Assembly (NCBI RefSeq): GCF_017676365.1
Contig: NZ_JADKMA010000007.1
Location: 1 to 64,000, forward strand
DNA: 64,000 nt
Reading direction: 5' to 3'
Source: Streptomyces oryzae
GTDB taxonomy: Bacteria; Actinomycetota; Actinomycetes; Streptomycetales; Streptomycetaceae
The position numbers and the translations under genes are program-made. Under the pieces are notes generated by a model that was not told the DNA's origin, did not search any database, and worked only from the letters and a program-made list of their open reading frames with translations. Below, piece after piece: positions 25,105 through 33,871 of the stretch (the stretch's first letter is position 1; the number at the start of each line of letters is the position of its first letter).

Positions 25105-26844
25105 ATGGGAACCGAGCGGACCGGGCAGCCCGTACGTGAAGCCGAGCGGCGTGCGCAGGCAGAGCAGCAGTCCCTGCATCCCGGGAGCGAGGCAACTCGC
25201 GGAAACGAGGCAACTCGCCGGAACGAGGCGGCTCTCGGAAACGAGGCGGCTCTTGGGAGGGAGGCAGCTCTCGGCAGGAAGGCGGCTCTCGGGAGCGAGG
25301 CGGCGGCCGAGCCGATGCGGCGGTGGGAGTCGGGGGCGCTGGCCCACGCCGTGACCGATCCGTTCGGCCAGGGCCCGTTGCCCTGGCTGCGGGTGAGTGA
25401 GAACTACTTCGAGAACGGCCGCCTCGTCCCCTGGTACGTCGACTGCGTCGACCAGGCACCCGGCCAGACCTCCCGTACCCCGGAGCTGGTGCGGGCGCTG
25501 GCGCGCTGCGATCAGACCGTGCCCAAGCCGCGCACCCGCGGGCTGTCCAGCAGCGCCCCGCCCACCGCCGACGATGTGCGCTGCCAGATCAAGGGCTTCG
25601 CTTCCGTGGCCGGCGGCACCCCGCCCGGCGAGTCCATCGACTTCCGGATCACCGTCAATCCGCCGCAGCCCTTCAGCGTGGACGTCTACCGCATCGGCCA
25701 CTACGGCGGGGCGGGCGCTACGAAGATCACTACGAGTCCGCGGCTGTCCGGCATCATGCAGCCGGCGCCGCTCACCGCGGACCGCACCGTCTCCTGCCAC
25801 CACTGGTGGCTCTCCTGGCGGCTCCAGATCCCCGACTACTGGTCCACCGGCGCCTATGTCGCGGTGCTGACCACCGCCGACGGCCACCGCTCGCACATCC
25901 CGTTCACCGTTCGCGACCGCGACCCCGCCGACCTGCTGCTCGTCCTCCCCGATGTGACGTGGCAGGCGTACAACCTCTTCCCCGAGGACGGCCGCACCGG
26001 CGCCAGCCTCTACCACGCCTGGGACGACCAGGGGCGGCTGCTCGGGGAGAGCGAGGCGGCGATGACCGTCTCCTTCGACCGCCCGTACGCGGGCTCGGGG
26101 CTGCCCCTGCATGTGGGCCACGCCTACGACTTCATCCGCTGGGCCGAGCGGTACGGCTACGACCTGGCCTACGCCGACACCCGCGATCTGCACGCCGGGA
26201 ACATCGACCCCACCCGCTACCGGGGGCTGGTCTTCCCCGGCCACGACGAGTACTGGTCCGTGCCCATGCGCCGGGCTGCCGAGCGGGCCCGGGACAGCGG
26301 CACAGCGCTGGTGTTCCTCTCGGCCAACACCATGTACTGGCAGGTCGAACTCGACGCGCTGCCCTCGGGCGCCCCGGACCGGCTGCTGACCTGCCGAAAA
26401 CGGCGGGGGCCCGGGCGCCCCGCACTGTGGCGGGAGCAGGGCCGGCCCGAGCAGGCGCTGCTGGGTATCCAGTACGCCGGCCAGGTCGCCGAGCCCTACC
26501 CGCTGATCGTCCGCAATGCGGACCACTGGCTGTGGGAGTCCACCGGCGCCTGCGAGGGCGACGAGTTGCCCGGACTCGTCGCGGGTGAGGCGGATCGTTA
26601 CTACCCGCGCACGGTGCTTCCGGAGCACACCTCCCGCATCTTGCTGGCGCACTCGCCCTACCACGATCGCGGTGGGGCCAAGCGGCATCAGGAGACCTCG
26701 CTCTACCGTGCCCCCTCCGGTGCGCTGGTCTTCTCCTCCGGGACCTTCGCCTGGTCCCCGGCGCTGGACCGTCCCGGGTACGTCGACACTCGCGTGCAGC
26801 GGGCCACGAGTAATCTGCTGGACCGCATTTGCAAGAGGGACTGA
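25105..26844 (+). CDS. N,N-dimethylformamidase large-subunit-like protein
   Basis: A 579-residue protein matching the C-terminal domain of the N,N-dimethylformamidase beta subunit: DYWSTGAYVAVLTTADGHRSHIPFTVRDRDP, VLPDVTWQAYNLFPEDGRTGASLY, FPGHDEYWSVPMRRAAERARDSGTALVFLSANTMYWQ and FSSGTFAWSPALDRPGYVD all occur in family order. In the family this region forms a glutamine-amidotransferase-like domain; the substrate in Streptomyces is unknown. No signal peptide is visible. The ATG at 25105 follows GGGAGGGAGC. The N-terminal 70 residues contain seven 6-residue repeats and are probably disordered. It lies between the M48-like gene and purC. Confidence 0.82.
   Translation: MGTERTGQPVREAERRAQAEQQSLHPGSEATRGNEATRRNEAALGNEAALGREAALGRKAALGSEAAAEPMRRWESGALAHAVTDPFGQGPLPWLRVSENYFENGRLVPWYVDCVDQAPGQTSRTPELVRALARCDQTVPKPRTRGLSSSAPPTADDVRCQIKGFASVAGGTPPGESIDFRITVNPPQPFSVDVYRIGHYGGAGATKITTSPRLSGIMQPAPLTADRTVSCHHWWLSWRLQIPDYWSTGAYVAVLTTADGHRSHIPFTVRDRDPADLLLVLPDVTWQAYNLFPEDGRTGASLYHAWDDQGRLLGESEAAMTVSFDRPYAGSGLPLHVGHAYDFIRWAERYGYDLAYADTRDLHAGNIDPTRYRGLVFPGHDEYWSVPMRRAAERARDSGTALVFLSANTMYWQVELDALPSGAPDRLLTCRKRRGPGRPALWREQGRPEQALLGIQYAGQVAEPYPLIVRNADHWLWESTGACEGDELPGLVAGEADRYYPRTVLPEHTSRILLAHSPYHDRGGAKRHQETSLYRAPSGALVFSSGTFAWSPALDRPGYVDTRVQRATSNLLDRICKRD
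25183..25308. repeat. 18-bp coding tandem repeat (7 units)
   Basis: Exactly seven 18-bp units encode GSEATR, GNEATR, RNEAAL, GNEAAL, GREAAL, GRKAAL and GSEAAA (residues 27-68) at the N-terminus of the DMFase-like protein. The unit length and the Gly-x-Glu pattern resemble the GERELP repeat at 14287-14373. Confidence 0.82.
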
Positions 26845-26989
26845 CGCGTGCAAGAGGGGCTGACGCGCGTCCGGCGAATCCTGCGAGGCGCATGCCGCCC
26901 ATGCGGGGCAAGGTCCGGCGGCGAGGTGGGGACGAGGGAGGATTGGGGCACCCGCCGAATGCGTCGGCTGCCCCCAGAGAGGAAAGAAC

Positions 26990-27901
26990 GTGACGGGATT
27001 CGTCGAAAAGCCCGGGCCCGCCCAGGTCCCCGGCCTGGTGCACCTGCACACGGGCAAGGTGCGCGACCTCTACCGGAACCAGGACGGCAACCTGGTGATG
27101 GTCGCCAGCGACCGGCTGTCCGCGTACGACTGGGTGCTGCCGACCGAGATCCCGGACAAGGGGCGCATCCTCACCCGCCTCTCCCTCTGGTGGTTCGAGC
27201 AGCTGACGGACATGCTGCCCAACCACGTGCTCAGCACCGAGGTGCCGGCGGGCGCACCGGCCGACTGGGAGGGCCGCACCATGATCTGCCGCTCCCTGCG
27301 CATGGTGCCCGTCGAGTGCGTGGCCCGCGGCTACCTCGCCGGGTCGGGGCTGGCCGAGTACGAGGAGTCCCGCACGGTGTGCGGGCTCGCCCTCCCTGAC
27401 GGTCTGGAGAACGGCTCCGAGCTGCCCGGCTCGATCTTCACCCCGGCCACCAAGGCGGCCGTGGGCGAGCACGACGAGAACGTCGCCTACGAGGAGGTGG
27501 CCCGCGAGGTCGGCCCGGAGACCGCCGCCGAACTGCGCCAGGCCACCCTCGCCGCGTACGACCGGGGCCGCGAGATCGCCCGTGAGCGGGGCATCATCCT
27601 GGCCGACACCAAGTTCGAGTTCGGCTGGGACGAGACGGGCGATGAGCCGGTGCTCACCCTCGCCGACGAGGTGCTCACCCCCGACTCGTCCCGCTTCTGG
27701 CCCGCCGAACAGTGGCAGCCGGGCCGCTCCCAGCCCTCGTTCGACAAGCAGTACGTACGCGACTGGCTGACCTCCGCGGCCTCCGGCTGGGACCGCACCT
27801 CCGAGCAGCCGCCGCCCGCGCTGCCCGCCGAGGTCGTCGAGGCCACCCGGGCCCGCTACATCGAGGCGTACGAACGCCTCACCGGTGTCCCCTGGAGCTG
27901 A
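26990..27901 (+). CDS. purC: Phosphoribosylaminoimidazole-succinocarboxamide synthase
   Basis: SAICAR synthetase adds aspartate to CAIR using ATP. The 303-residue protein has GKVRDLYRNQDGNLVMVASDRLSAYDWVLPTEIPDKG (nucleotide-binding and catalytic strands), VECVARGYLAGSG, IFTPATKA, and LADTKFEFG with LADEVLTPDSSRFWP near the C-terminus. The length is typical of actinobacterial and fungal-like forms with extra C-terminal helices. The GTG start follows AGAGGAAAGAAC. It is followed by a bidirectional terminator and a minus-strand tRNA. Confidence 0.97.
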   Translation: MTGFVEKPGPAQVPGLVHLHTGKVRDLYRNQDGNLVMVASDRLSAYDWVLPTEIPDKGRILTRLSLWWFEQLTDMLPNHVLSTEVPAGAPADWEGRTMICRSLRMVPVECVARGYLAGSGLAEYEESRTVCGLALPDGLENGSELPGSIFTPATKAAVGEHDENVAYEEVAREVGPETAAELRQATLAAYDRGREIARERGIILADTKFEFGWDETGDEPVLTLADEVLTPDSSRFWPAEQWQPGRSQPSFDKQYVRDWLTSAASGWDRTSEQPPPALPAEVVEATRARYIEAYERLTGVPWS

Positions 27902-27934
27902 CGGAAGCCGACACTGGCGAGGCCCGCACACGCC

Positions 27935-27966
27935 GAAGGGCCCCGGTCCGCAGACCGGGGCCCTTC
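27935..27966. terminator. Bidirectional terminator between purC and tRNA-Gly
   Basis: A perfect 13-bp stem GAAGGGCCCCGGT/ACCGGGGCCCTTC with a 6-base loop lies between the convergent purC and tRNA-Gly genes. It can serve both strands. Confidence 0.85.
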
Positions 27967-27978
27967 ACTCGTGAACCG

Positions 27979-28051
27979 AGCGGACGACGAGGCTCGAACT
28001 CGCGACCTCAACCTTGGCAAGGTTGCGCTCTACCAACTGAGCTACGTCCGC
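27979..28051 (-). tRNA. tRNA-Gly (GCC)
   Basis: A 73-nt cloverleaf read on the minus strand: acceptor GCGGACG/CGTCCGC, D arm with AGCTCAG, anticodon loop TTGCCAA between CAACC and GGTTG (anticodon GCC), and T arm GTTCGAG. CCA is not encoded. A 79-bp block containing this gene recurs exactly at 35112-35190. Confidence 0.95.
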
Positions 28052-28129
28052 ATGCGCCACCCTCGGCCCTGGTGGGCCGCCGTGGTGCGGGGCCCAGTAT
28101 AGCCGGACCTCCCCGGGCCCGGGACCGGC

Positions 28130-28762
28130 TCAGATCCAGCCCCGCTCGCGGGCCCTCCGCACCGCCGTGTGCCGGTTCTCGGCGCCCAGCTTGGCGGCGG
28201 CGGCCGAGAGGTAGTTGCGGACGGTGCCCTGGGTCAGCGAAGCCCGTTTGGCGATCTCCGCGACCGGTGCCCCGTCAGCGGCCAGCTCCAGCAGCTCGGC
28301 TTCGCGGGCCGACAGCGGCGAGTCACCCGCGCTGATGGCGTCGGCGGCCAGCTCGGGGTCCACATAGCGGCTGCCCTCGTGGACGGTACGGATGATCTCC
28401 GCGAGCTGCTGCGCGGAGGCCGTCTTCGGTACGAAGCCCCGCACGCCCGCCGCCAGCGCCCGCTTGAGGTGGCCCGGCCTGCCGTGGCTGGTGACGATCA
28501 TCGTCCGGCACTCCGGCACCGACTCGCGCAGCGTGGCCGCGACCCGTACCCCGTCCGCGCCCGGCATCTGGAGGTCCAGTACGGCCACGTCAGGGCGGTG
28601 CGCCCGGGCCATGGCCATGGCCTCGGGGCCCGAGGCCGCCTCGGCGACGATGGCCAGATCCTCCTCCAGCGCCAGCAGCGCGGCCAGCGCACCCCGGATC
28701 AGATGCTCGTCGTCGGCCAGCAGCACCCGGATGCGCTCCGTCGCCCTCGCCTCCTCACTCAC
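28130..28762 (-). CDS. NarL/LuxR-family response regulator
   Basis: A 210-residue response regulator. The receiver domain has IRVLLADDEHLIRG (acidic DD pocket), phosphoacceptor Asp63 in VAVLDLQMPG, TSHGRPGHLK and Lys in FVPKTAS. The C-terminal LuxR helix-turn-helix is LSAREAELLELAADGAPVAEIAKRASLTQGTVRNYLSAAAAKLGAENRHTAV. The GTG start overlaps the kinase stop by 8 bp. It is the last gene of a four-gene operon (ATPase, permease, kinase, regulator), and likely controls it through the dyad at 31992-32009. Confidence 0.94.
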   Translation of the reverse strand: MSEEARATERIRVLLADDEHLIRGALAALLALEEDLAIVAEAASGPEAMAMARAHRPDVAVLDLQMPGADGVRVAATLRESVPECRTMIVTSHGRPGHLKRALAAGVRGFVPKTASAQQLAEIIRTVHEGSRYVDPELAADAISAGDSPLSAREAELLELAADGAPVAEIAKRASLTQGTVRNYLSAAAAKLGAENRHTAVRRARERGWI

Positions 28763-30083
28763 GTCCCTCTCCCTCTCCCGCAACAGCACTCGCACCCGCA
28801 CCCGCCACCCCGCCGACGGCACGCTCGGCCTCACGCTCAGCCGACGCCGCGGAGGGGCGGCGGCCGTCCAGCGGAATCTCGGCGCGCAGCCGGTAGAGCT
28901 GTGCGGACTCGTCGCGTTCCGCGGTCAGCGTGCCGTCGAGAGCTGCCAGGCGCTCGCGCAGCCCGGTGAGGCCTGACCCGCCCTGGGAAGCCTCAGGCCG
29001 CAGCCCGTCGTTCTCCATCACCAGCACGGCGCTGCCCCTCGCACCGGCGCCGAGCCGCACCGTGCAGCGGCTCGCCTCTGCGTGCCGCAGCACATTGGTG
29101 GCGCCCTCGCGCACGACCCAGCCCAGCGCCGACTGCACCTCCCGCGCCATCTCGGGCCCCGCGGACTCGATACGGCAGTCCACCCCCGCGGCCCGCAGCA
29201 CCGAGCGCGCCCCGGCGAGTTCGGTCTCCAGTCCGGCCTCGCGGTAGCCGCGTACCACGGCACGCACCTCGGTCTGCGACTGGCGGGCCAGCTCCTGGAC
29301 CTCCCGCATCTGCTCGACGGCCGTCTCGGCGCCCCGCCGGGCCAGCTGGGTCGCCAGCTCGCTCTTGAGCGCGATGACGGACAGATTGCGGCCCATCACA
29401 TCGTGCAGGTCCCGGCTGAAGCGCAGCCGCTCCTCCGCGACCGCGAGCCGCGACTGCGCCTCCTTCGCCTCGTCGAGCTCTTGCATCACGGCGATGTACC
29501 AGGCCGAGCAGCGCGGGGTGAAGATCCCGGTCACCCCGCCGATCCCGAGCACGAACAGGGTGCCCAGCAGGCTGGGCCACGCCATGCCCGCCGCGGCGAA
29601 CACACCGGCCACGAGCGCGGAGCCGGCCGCCGTCACCGCTGCGGAGCGGCGCCACGGCACGGTGAGCCCGTACACCCCCGTCAGCCCAGGAACGCCGGCG
29701 AACAGCGCCATCGCGGGCCCGACCGTATCGCCCGCCCACCCGTGCGCGATCAGCACCGTGACCAGCGTCGTACTGAGGGCGAAGACCCCCGCGACGATGG
29801 CCAGCGGGCCCCGCCGGGCCTCGGCCTTCCCCAGATAGTGGTCGACCCCCTGCCGCAGCCCGCGCACCGCGACCACGCACTGGACGAACCCCAGCACCAC
29901 CACGGCCCCGGCCAGCGCCTTCGGCCGCGGCGCGGACGTCACCTGGATGAGGAACTGCGGCATGCCGCTGACGAAGTAGATCCACGGTGTGAGCAGCAGC
30001 ATCCAGCGGGTGGACACCTCGACCTGCTCCAGCTTGCTGCGCTGCCGCCAGCTCCGCCGTTTCTGCCGCCCCCAGCGGATCAT
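28755..30083 (-). CDS. Sensor histidine kinase (NarL-type partner)
   Basis: A 442-residue kinase with five or six N-terminal transmembrane helices and no large outer domain, so it probably senses within the membrane. The HisKA_3 helix RFSRDLHDVMGRNLSVIALKSELA carries phospho-acceptor His227. The ATPase domain has VREGATNVLRHAEA (N box) and NDGLRPEASQGGSGLTGLRERLAAL (G boxes). An Ala/Gly-rich C-terminal tail follows. The ATG at 30083 has GGAGGGATC upstream. It overlaps the regulator gene and follows the ABC permease by 72 bp. The layout is that of DesK/antibiotic-sensing systems paired with ABC-2 exporters. Confidence 0.92.
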   Translation of the reverse strand: MIRWGRQKRRSWRQRSKLEQVEVSTRWMLLLTPWIYFVSGMPQFLIQVTSAPRPKALAGAVVVLGFVQCVVAVRGLRQGVDHYLGKAEARRGPLAIVAGVFALSTTLVTVLIAHGWAGDTVGPAMALFAGVPGLTGVYGLTVPWRRSAAVTAAGSALVAGVFAAAGMAWPSLLGTLFVLGIGGVTGIFTPRCSAWYIAVMQELDEAKEAQSRLAVAEERLRFSRDLHDVMGRNLSVIALKSELATQLARRGAETAVEQMREVQELARQSQTEVRAVVRGYREAGLETELAGARSVLRAAGVDCRIESAGPEMAREVQSALGWVVREGATNVLRHAEASRCTVRLGAGARGSAVLVMENDGLRPEASQGGSGLTGLRERLAALDGTLTAERDESAQLYRLRAEIPLDGRRPSAASAEREAERAVGGVAGAGASAVAGEGEGRE

Positions 30084-30155
30084 CGGCGATCCCTCCTCGT
30101 CTCGGTCACGGCACACCGTATGCGGCAGCCGCCAGGCCACCGGCCCCGCGGCCGG

Positions 30156-30977
30156 TCAGCGGCGGGGCTCCCACCGGAACCGGCGCCGCACCACAAGGGC
30201 TGCCAGCACCGCCCAGCCCGCCACGACCGCCAGCGCCCGCAGCGTCCCGGGCCCGCTTAGCTGTTCCGTCCAGCCGCTCCGCAGCAGGTCCATCACCGGC
30301 GTCATCGGGAGCCAGCGGCAGATCTCGGCGAGCCGGTCGGGGTAGACCTCCAGCGGGACGAAGACCCCGGACCCGGCGAACGTCGCCAGCATCAGCGGCA
30401 TCGGCGTGAGCTGCGCCAGCTCGGCGGTCCGCGTGTACGCGGCCGAGGCGGCGGCCAGCATCGCCGTCAGCAGCAGCCCGAGCACCAGCCCCGCCACCAC
30501 CAGGTCAGGGCGCGCCGGCGCCCCCGCGTCCAGCAGCAGCGCCCCGCCCGCCAGCAGCAGCGCCGATTGGACGACGCCGATGGTGACCGACGGCAGCGCG
30601 GCGGCGCCCAGTATCTCCAGGTCGTCCGCCTCCCCCGTACGCAGCCGCTTGAGCACCAGCTCCTCGCGGCGGCCCACATAGACGCCGACGAGATTGCTGT
30701 AGACGGCGAACAGCAGCACCATCCCCACCGAGCCCGGCAGCACGGCGGTGCCCACCGAGAGTCCGGTGCCGGACAGATCCGCCTGGCCGGCGGCGGACTT
30801 CAGCGAGAACGTCATCACGGTCGGCAGCAGCAGCACGACGAACAGCGCCGACCTGTTGCGGATCAGCAGCGTCAGCTCGGCGCGGGCCAGCGCCCGCACC
30901 CGCCGCGCCGACAGCCTGCTCGCCCTGCCCATGCGGCCTTCCGCCGCCACTTCAGCCATCGTCGTCGTACTGCTCAT
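30156..30977 (-). CDS. ABC-2 type transporter permease
   Basis: A 273-residue membrane protein with six transmembrane helices typical of ABC-2 exporters: RALARAELTLLIRNRSALFVVLLLPTVMTF opens the domain, FAVYSNLVGVYVGRREELVLKRLRTGEAD is the conserved cytoplasmic coupling loop, and FAGSGVFVPLEVYPDRLAEICRWLPMTPVMDLLRSGW contains the second conserved loop. It overlaps the ATPase stop by 4 bp. With the ATPase it forms an exporter, likely of a membrane-active compound sensed by the adjacent kinase. Confidence 0.92.
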   Translation of the reverse strand: MSSTTTMAEVAAEGRMGRASRLSARRVRALARAELTLLIRNRSALFVVLLLPTVMTFSLKSAAGQADLSGTGLSVGTAVLPGSVGMVLLFAVYSNLVGVYVGRREELVLKRLRTGEADDLEILGAAALPSVTIGVVQSALLLAGGALLLDAGAPARPDLVVAGLVLGLLLTAMLAAASAAYTRTAELAQLTPMPLMLATFAGSGVFVPLEVYPDRLAEICRWLPMTPVMDLLRSGWTEQLSGPGTLRALAVVAGWAVLAALVVRRRFRWEPRR

Positions 30978-31936
30978 GCCCCAACCCCCGTCATGAGTTG
31001 CTGATCGTCCCGCCCCAGCCGGTTACCGGCCTGGGCGATCTCCAAGAACGCCTCCTCCAGGGAGGCCGACTTCGCCTGCAGACCCTCCAGCGTGATTCCG
31101 GACTCCCGTGCCCACAGCAGCAGTTCGGTCAGCGCCTGCTGGAGCTCGTACGTCCGCACCGTCACCGCGCGGCCGTCCACAGCGGCGGGTACGGACAGCG
31201 GCAGCCGCTCGGCCCTGACCCCGGCCGGCAGCCGGAAGGTGATCCGCGAGGGCCGTTCGGCGACCACCTGCTCGGGGGTGCCCGACGCCACGATCCGCCC
31301 GGCCTGCATGATCGCCAGCCGGTCGGCCAGCTGCTCGGCCTCCTCCAGATAGTGGGTGGTCAGCAGCACCGTCGTGCCCTCGGCCCGCAGCGCTCGCACC
31401 AACTCGGCGGTGTCCCGGCGCCCTTCGGGGTCCATGCCCGTCGTCGGCTCGTCCAGGAACAGCACCTCGGGCCGCCCGATCAGCGCCAGCGCCAGATCCA
31501 GCCGCCGCTTCTCGCCCCCGGACAGCTGCTTGACCCGTACGCCGCCCCTGCCACCCAGCCCGACCAACTCCAGCGCCTCACCTGGCGGTCGCGCCTCACT
31601 GGTGACCCCCGCCCACATCGTCGCCGTCTCGCCGACGGTCAACTCGGACGGAAAGCCGCCCTCCTGAAGCATCACCCCGGTACGCGCTCGCACAAAGGCC
31701 CGCTCCCCGTACGGATCGAACCCCAGCACCCGTACCGTCCCCCCACTGGGCCGCGCCAGCCCCTCCAGCACCTCCACCGTGGACGTCTTCCCCGCCCCAT
31801 TGGTGCCGAGCAGCGCGAAGATCTCCCCCTCCCGCACGGAGAACGAGATCCCCCGCACGGCCTCGAACCCCTCCCCGCCCGCTCCCGACTCCGCCGCGTA
31901 CCGGCGCTTCAGCCCTTCAACCTCGATCGCATCCAT
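30974..31936 (-). CDS. ABC transporter ATP-binding protein
   Basis: A 320-residue ABC ATPase with Walker A GTNGAGKTS (44-52), the LQEGG Q-loop, signature LSGGEKRR, Walker B VLFLDEPTTGMD and the switch histidine in TTHYLEEAEQ. The C-terminal 90 residues (RLPAGVRAERLPLSVPAAV...) are the usual extension of drug-export ATPases. It is the first gene of the ATPase-permease-kinase-regulator operon; a perfect dyad lies 56 bp upstream of its ATG. Confidence 0.94.
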   Translation of the reverse strand: MDAIEVEGLKRRYAAESGAGGEGFEAVRGISFSVREGEIFALLGTNGAGKTSTVEVLEGLARPSGGTVRVLGFDPYGERAFVRARTGVMLQEGGFPSELTVGETATMWAGVTSEARPPGEALELVGLGGRGGVRVKQLSGGEKRRLDLALALIGRPEVLFLDEPTTGMDPEGRRDTAELVRALRAEGTTVLLTTHYLEEAEQLADRLAIMQAGRIVASGTPEQVVAERPSRITFRLPAGVRAERLPLSVPAAVDGRAVTVRTYELQQALTELLLWARESGITLEGLQAKSASLEEAFLEIAQAGNRLGRDDQQLMTGVGA

Positions 31937-32301
31937 GCCTCCACTCTTCCGCCGCCCGGGGCACGGAGGGAGTGCGGGCCGTCATGGGTACGAATGACAA
32001 ACGTCATTCCGAGGGCCGGCTCCAAGGCGCCGCCCCCTCGGCGCGGTTCTTCGTACCGAGCCCGCACACGGACGTGGTCACGTTCGACCAACAGCGTCAC
32101 CCGCTCCTCATCGCGACCCGCCGGCAGCCCGTGACGCCGGATGCGCAGTCCCGTCATGACGCATACCGCCCGGTCCGTTTGCAATGGTGCGGGAGCCAGA
32201 GCCGGCCATCAACGCGGCCGAGCCCTGAAAAGGAGGCCGCTGCGGCTGCCGGATTGCGGGCGTACCGTTTTGAGTGTCGAAGGTCAGAACGGAGAGCACG
32301 T
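31937..32301. promoter_or_regulatory. Divergent region between the ABC-two-component operon and the XRE gene
   Basis: This 365-bp divergent region contains the dyad at 31992-32009 near the ABC side. Toward the XRE side the GTTTTGAGTGTCG tract (about 32268-32280) is the most promoter-like sequence, and GGAGAG precedes the XRE start. No gene is supported here. Confidence 0.45.
31992..32009. promoter_or_regulatory. Inverted-repeat operator upstream of the ABC/two-component operon
   Basis: GAATGACaaacGTCATTC is a perfect 7-4-7 inverted repeat, the layout expected for a LuxR-type response regulator dimer. It is 56 bp before the ATPase start codon, a normal distance for promoter control. Binding by the regulator at 28130-28762 is inferred. 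Confidence 0.75.
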
Positions 32302-33492
32302 ATGCCGGAGAGCAGCGACATGCACATCGGCACTCGGCTCCGCGAGGCGAGGAAGCGCGCCGGGCTGACGCAACGGGGGCTGGCTTCCGCATCGGGGGTG
32401 TCCGTATCCCTCATCCGCAAGCTGGAGCAACGGGAGCTCCATGACACGCGGTTGGAGACGGCACGGGCGTTGGCCGTCGCATTGCGCATGCCCACCAGCG
32501 CGCTGTTGCGACATGGCGAGGGTATGGACGACGCGGTGCCCGTCGAGCCCTGGGAACAGGTACGCGCGGCGCTCACCGTTCCCCGACAGCCGTCCGAACT
32601 GTCGGACACCGAGCCCACCGCGCGGGGGCTGGGTGAAGCCTTGCGCGCCACCGAGCCGCTGTTCGCGGGCGACCGGTTCGCGGAGCTGGCAGTGGTGCTC
32701 CCTCAGCTGCTGCGCGATGCCGACGCACTGGACGACGAGGACCCGCCTGCCCGCGCGGTCCGGGGCCGGTTGCTTCAGCTGACGGGGTGGCTGCTGACGC
32801 AGAACCGTCAGTTCGAGGCAGCGACGCATGCTCTGGACCGGGCACTCGCGCAGGCGACCGACCCGCTGGACGGCGCGGCGACAGCCGTCATCCAGTACTG
32901 GCTCCTCCTGCGGACCGGTCGTGTGGCCGAAGCACGCGAGCTGGCCGAGCGATGGGCGGACGAGACCGAGCCGCGGCTGTCCCGCGCGACGGCGGACGAA
33001 CTGGCCACCTGGGGCTGGATGATGCTGCGGGTCGCGGCGGCGTCGGTGCGTGATGCTCGTCAGGAGCAGGCGGCGGACGCCCTCCGTATGGCGAGCGCTG
33101 CGGCTGCGGCCCTTGGCCGTGAGCACTCGCCGGGAGGCGACTGGCTGCGCACCTTCGGCCCCACCACCGTGGTGCTGAAATGCGCCGAGCACGAGGCGGT
33201 GACGGGGCGCCCGGACCGCGTGCTGGCGGTCTCCGAGCAGGTCCCGCTCACTGAGCTGCGGCCCACGTCGAACAACCGCAACAGGCACCTTCTCGATGTC
33301 GCCGACGCCCACGCACGGCTTCGCCGATACGGGGAGGCCGTGGACGTGCTGCAACAGATCCGGGCCGCGTCCCCTCAGTGGCTGCCGCAGCAGCGGTACG
33401 CCCGGGACATCCTGGGACGGATCGTCCGGCGGCGGCGCACGCTGACCCCGGATATGCGCGGGCTCGCTGATGCCGTCCGGCTGCCTCTGTAG
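32302..33492 (+). CDS. XRE-family regulator with TPR-like effector domain
   Basis: A 396-residue protein with an N-terminal XRE helix-turn-helix (IGTRLREARKRAGLTQRGLASASGVSVSLIRKLEQ, residues about 9-45) and a long helical C-terminal part of TPR-like repeats (QNRQFEAATHALDRALAQATDPLDGAATAVIQYWLLLRTGRVAEARELAERWAD; DAHARLRRYGEAVDVLQQIRA). The arrangement resembles signalling-peptide regulators widespread in Streptomyces. The ATG at 32302 follows GGAGAG. It leads a block of small hypothetical genes on the same strand and may regulate them or the divergent ABC operon; neither is shown. Confidence 0.86.
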   Translation: MPESSDMHIGTRLREARKRAGLTQRGLASASGVSVSLIRKLEQRELHDTRLETARALAVALRMPTSALLRHGEGMDDAVPVEPWEQVRAALTVPRQPSELSDTEPTARGLGEALRATEPLFAGDRFAELAVVLPQLLRDADALDDEDPPARAVRGRLLQLTGWLLTQNRQFEAATHALDRALAQATDPLDGAATAVIQYWLLLRTGRVAEARELAERWADETEPRLSRATADELATWGWMMLRVAAASVRDARQEQAADALRMASAAAAALGREHSPGGDWLRTFGPTTVVLKCAEHEAVTGRPDRVLAVSEQVPLTELRPTSNNRNRHLLDVADAHARLRRYGEAVDVLQQIRAASPQWLPQQRYARDILGRIVRRRRTLTPDMRGLADAVRLPL

Positions 33493-33646
33493 GGCGTAAC
33501 TCCCGGGAACTCGTTGGCACTTCGCAGGCGGCGCCGCTGAAAGTGCCATGGTGGCCGACGCCGGAGCGACCCTACGGTCAGTGATCAGGCGATCACCGTC
33601 GAAATAGCCGGGCCAAATCCCGGCGTAGACATGACTGAGGGCACCC

Positions 33647-33871
33647 ATGACGGCGCAGACCGAAGACACGCGCGAAAACCCGAGTGAACGACCGTTTCAA
33701 CGAGGCGGCCTGCCCATGAGCTCGGCCGGCCACAGCTGCCACAGCCCAAAGGGCGCATACGGCACCTGCCGCAACTGTGGCAAGCCGATCAGGCTGGTCA
33801 GCACTGAGGAGGACGGGACCACGGTGATCCGGGCGCGTTGCCGTCCTCGGCCGGGGGTGGCCGGTGGCTGA
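33647..33871 (+). CDS. Small cysteine-containing hypothetical protein
   Basis: A 74-residue protein with GHSCHSPKGAYGTCRNCGKPI and a later RARC, giving four or five cysteines (C..C-x2-C...C) consistent with a small zinc ribbon. The N-terminal 25 residues are polar. No wider family is recognised. The 3' end overlaps the next gene by 8 bp, so both are probably translated together. The ATG follows a weak GAGGGCACCC site; an internal ATG near 33716 is an alternative start. Confidence 0.55.
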   Translation: MTAQTEDTRENPSERPFQRGGLPMSSAGHSCHSPKGAYGTCRNCGKPIRLVSTEEDGTTVIRARCRPRPGVAGG

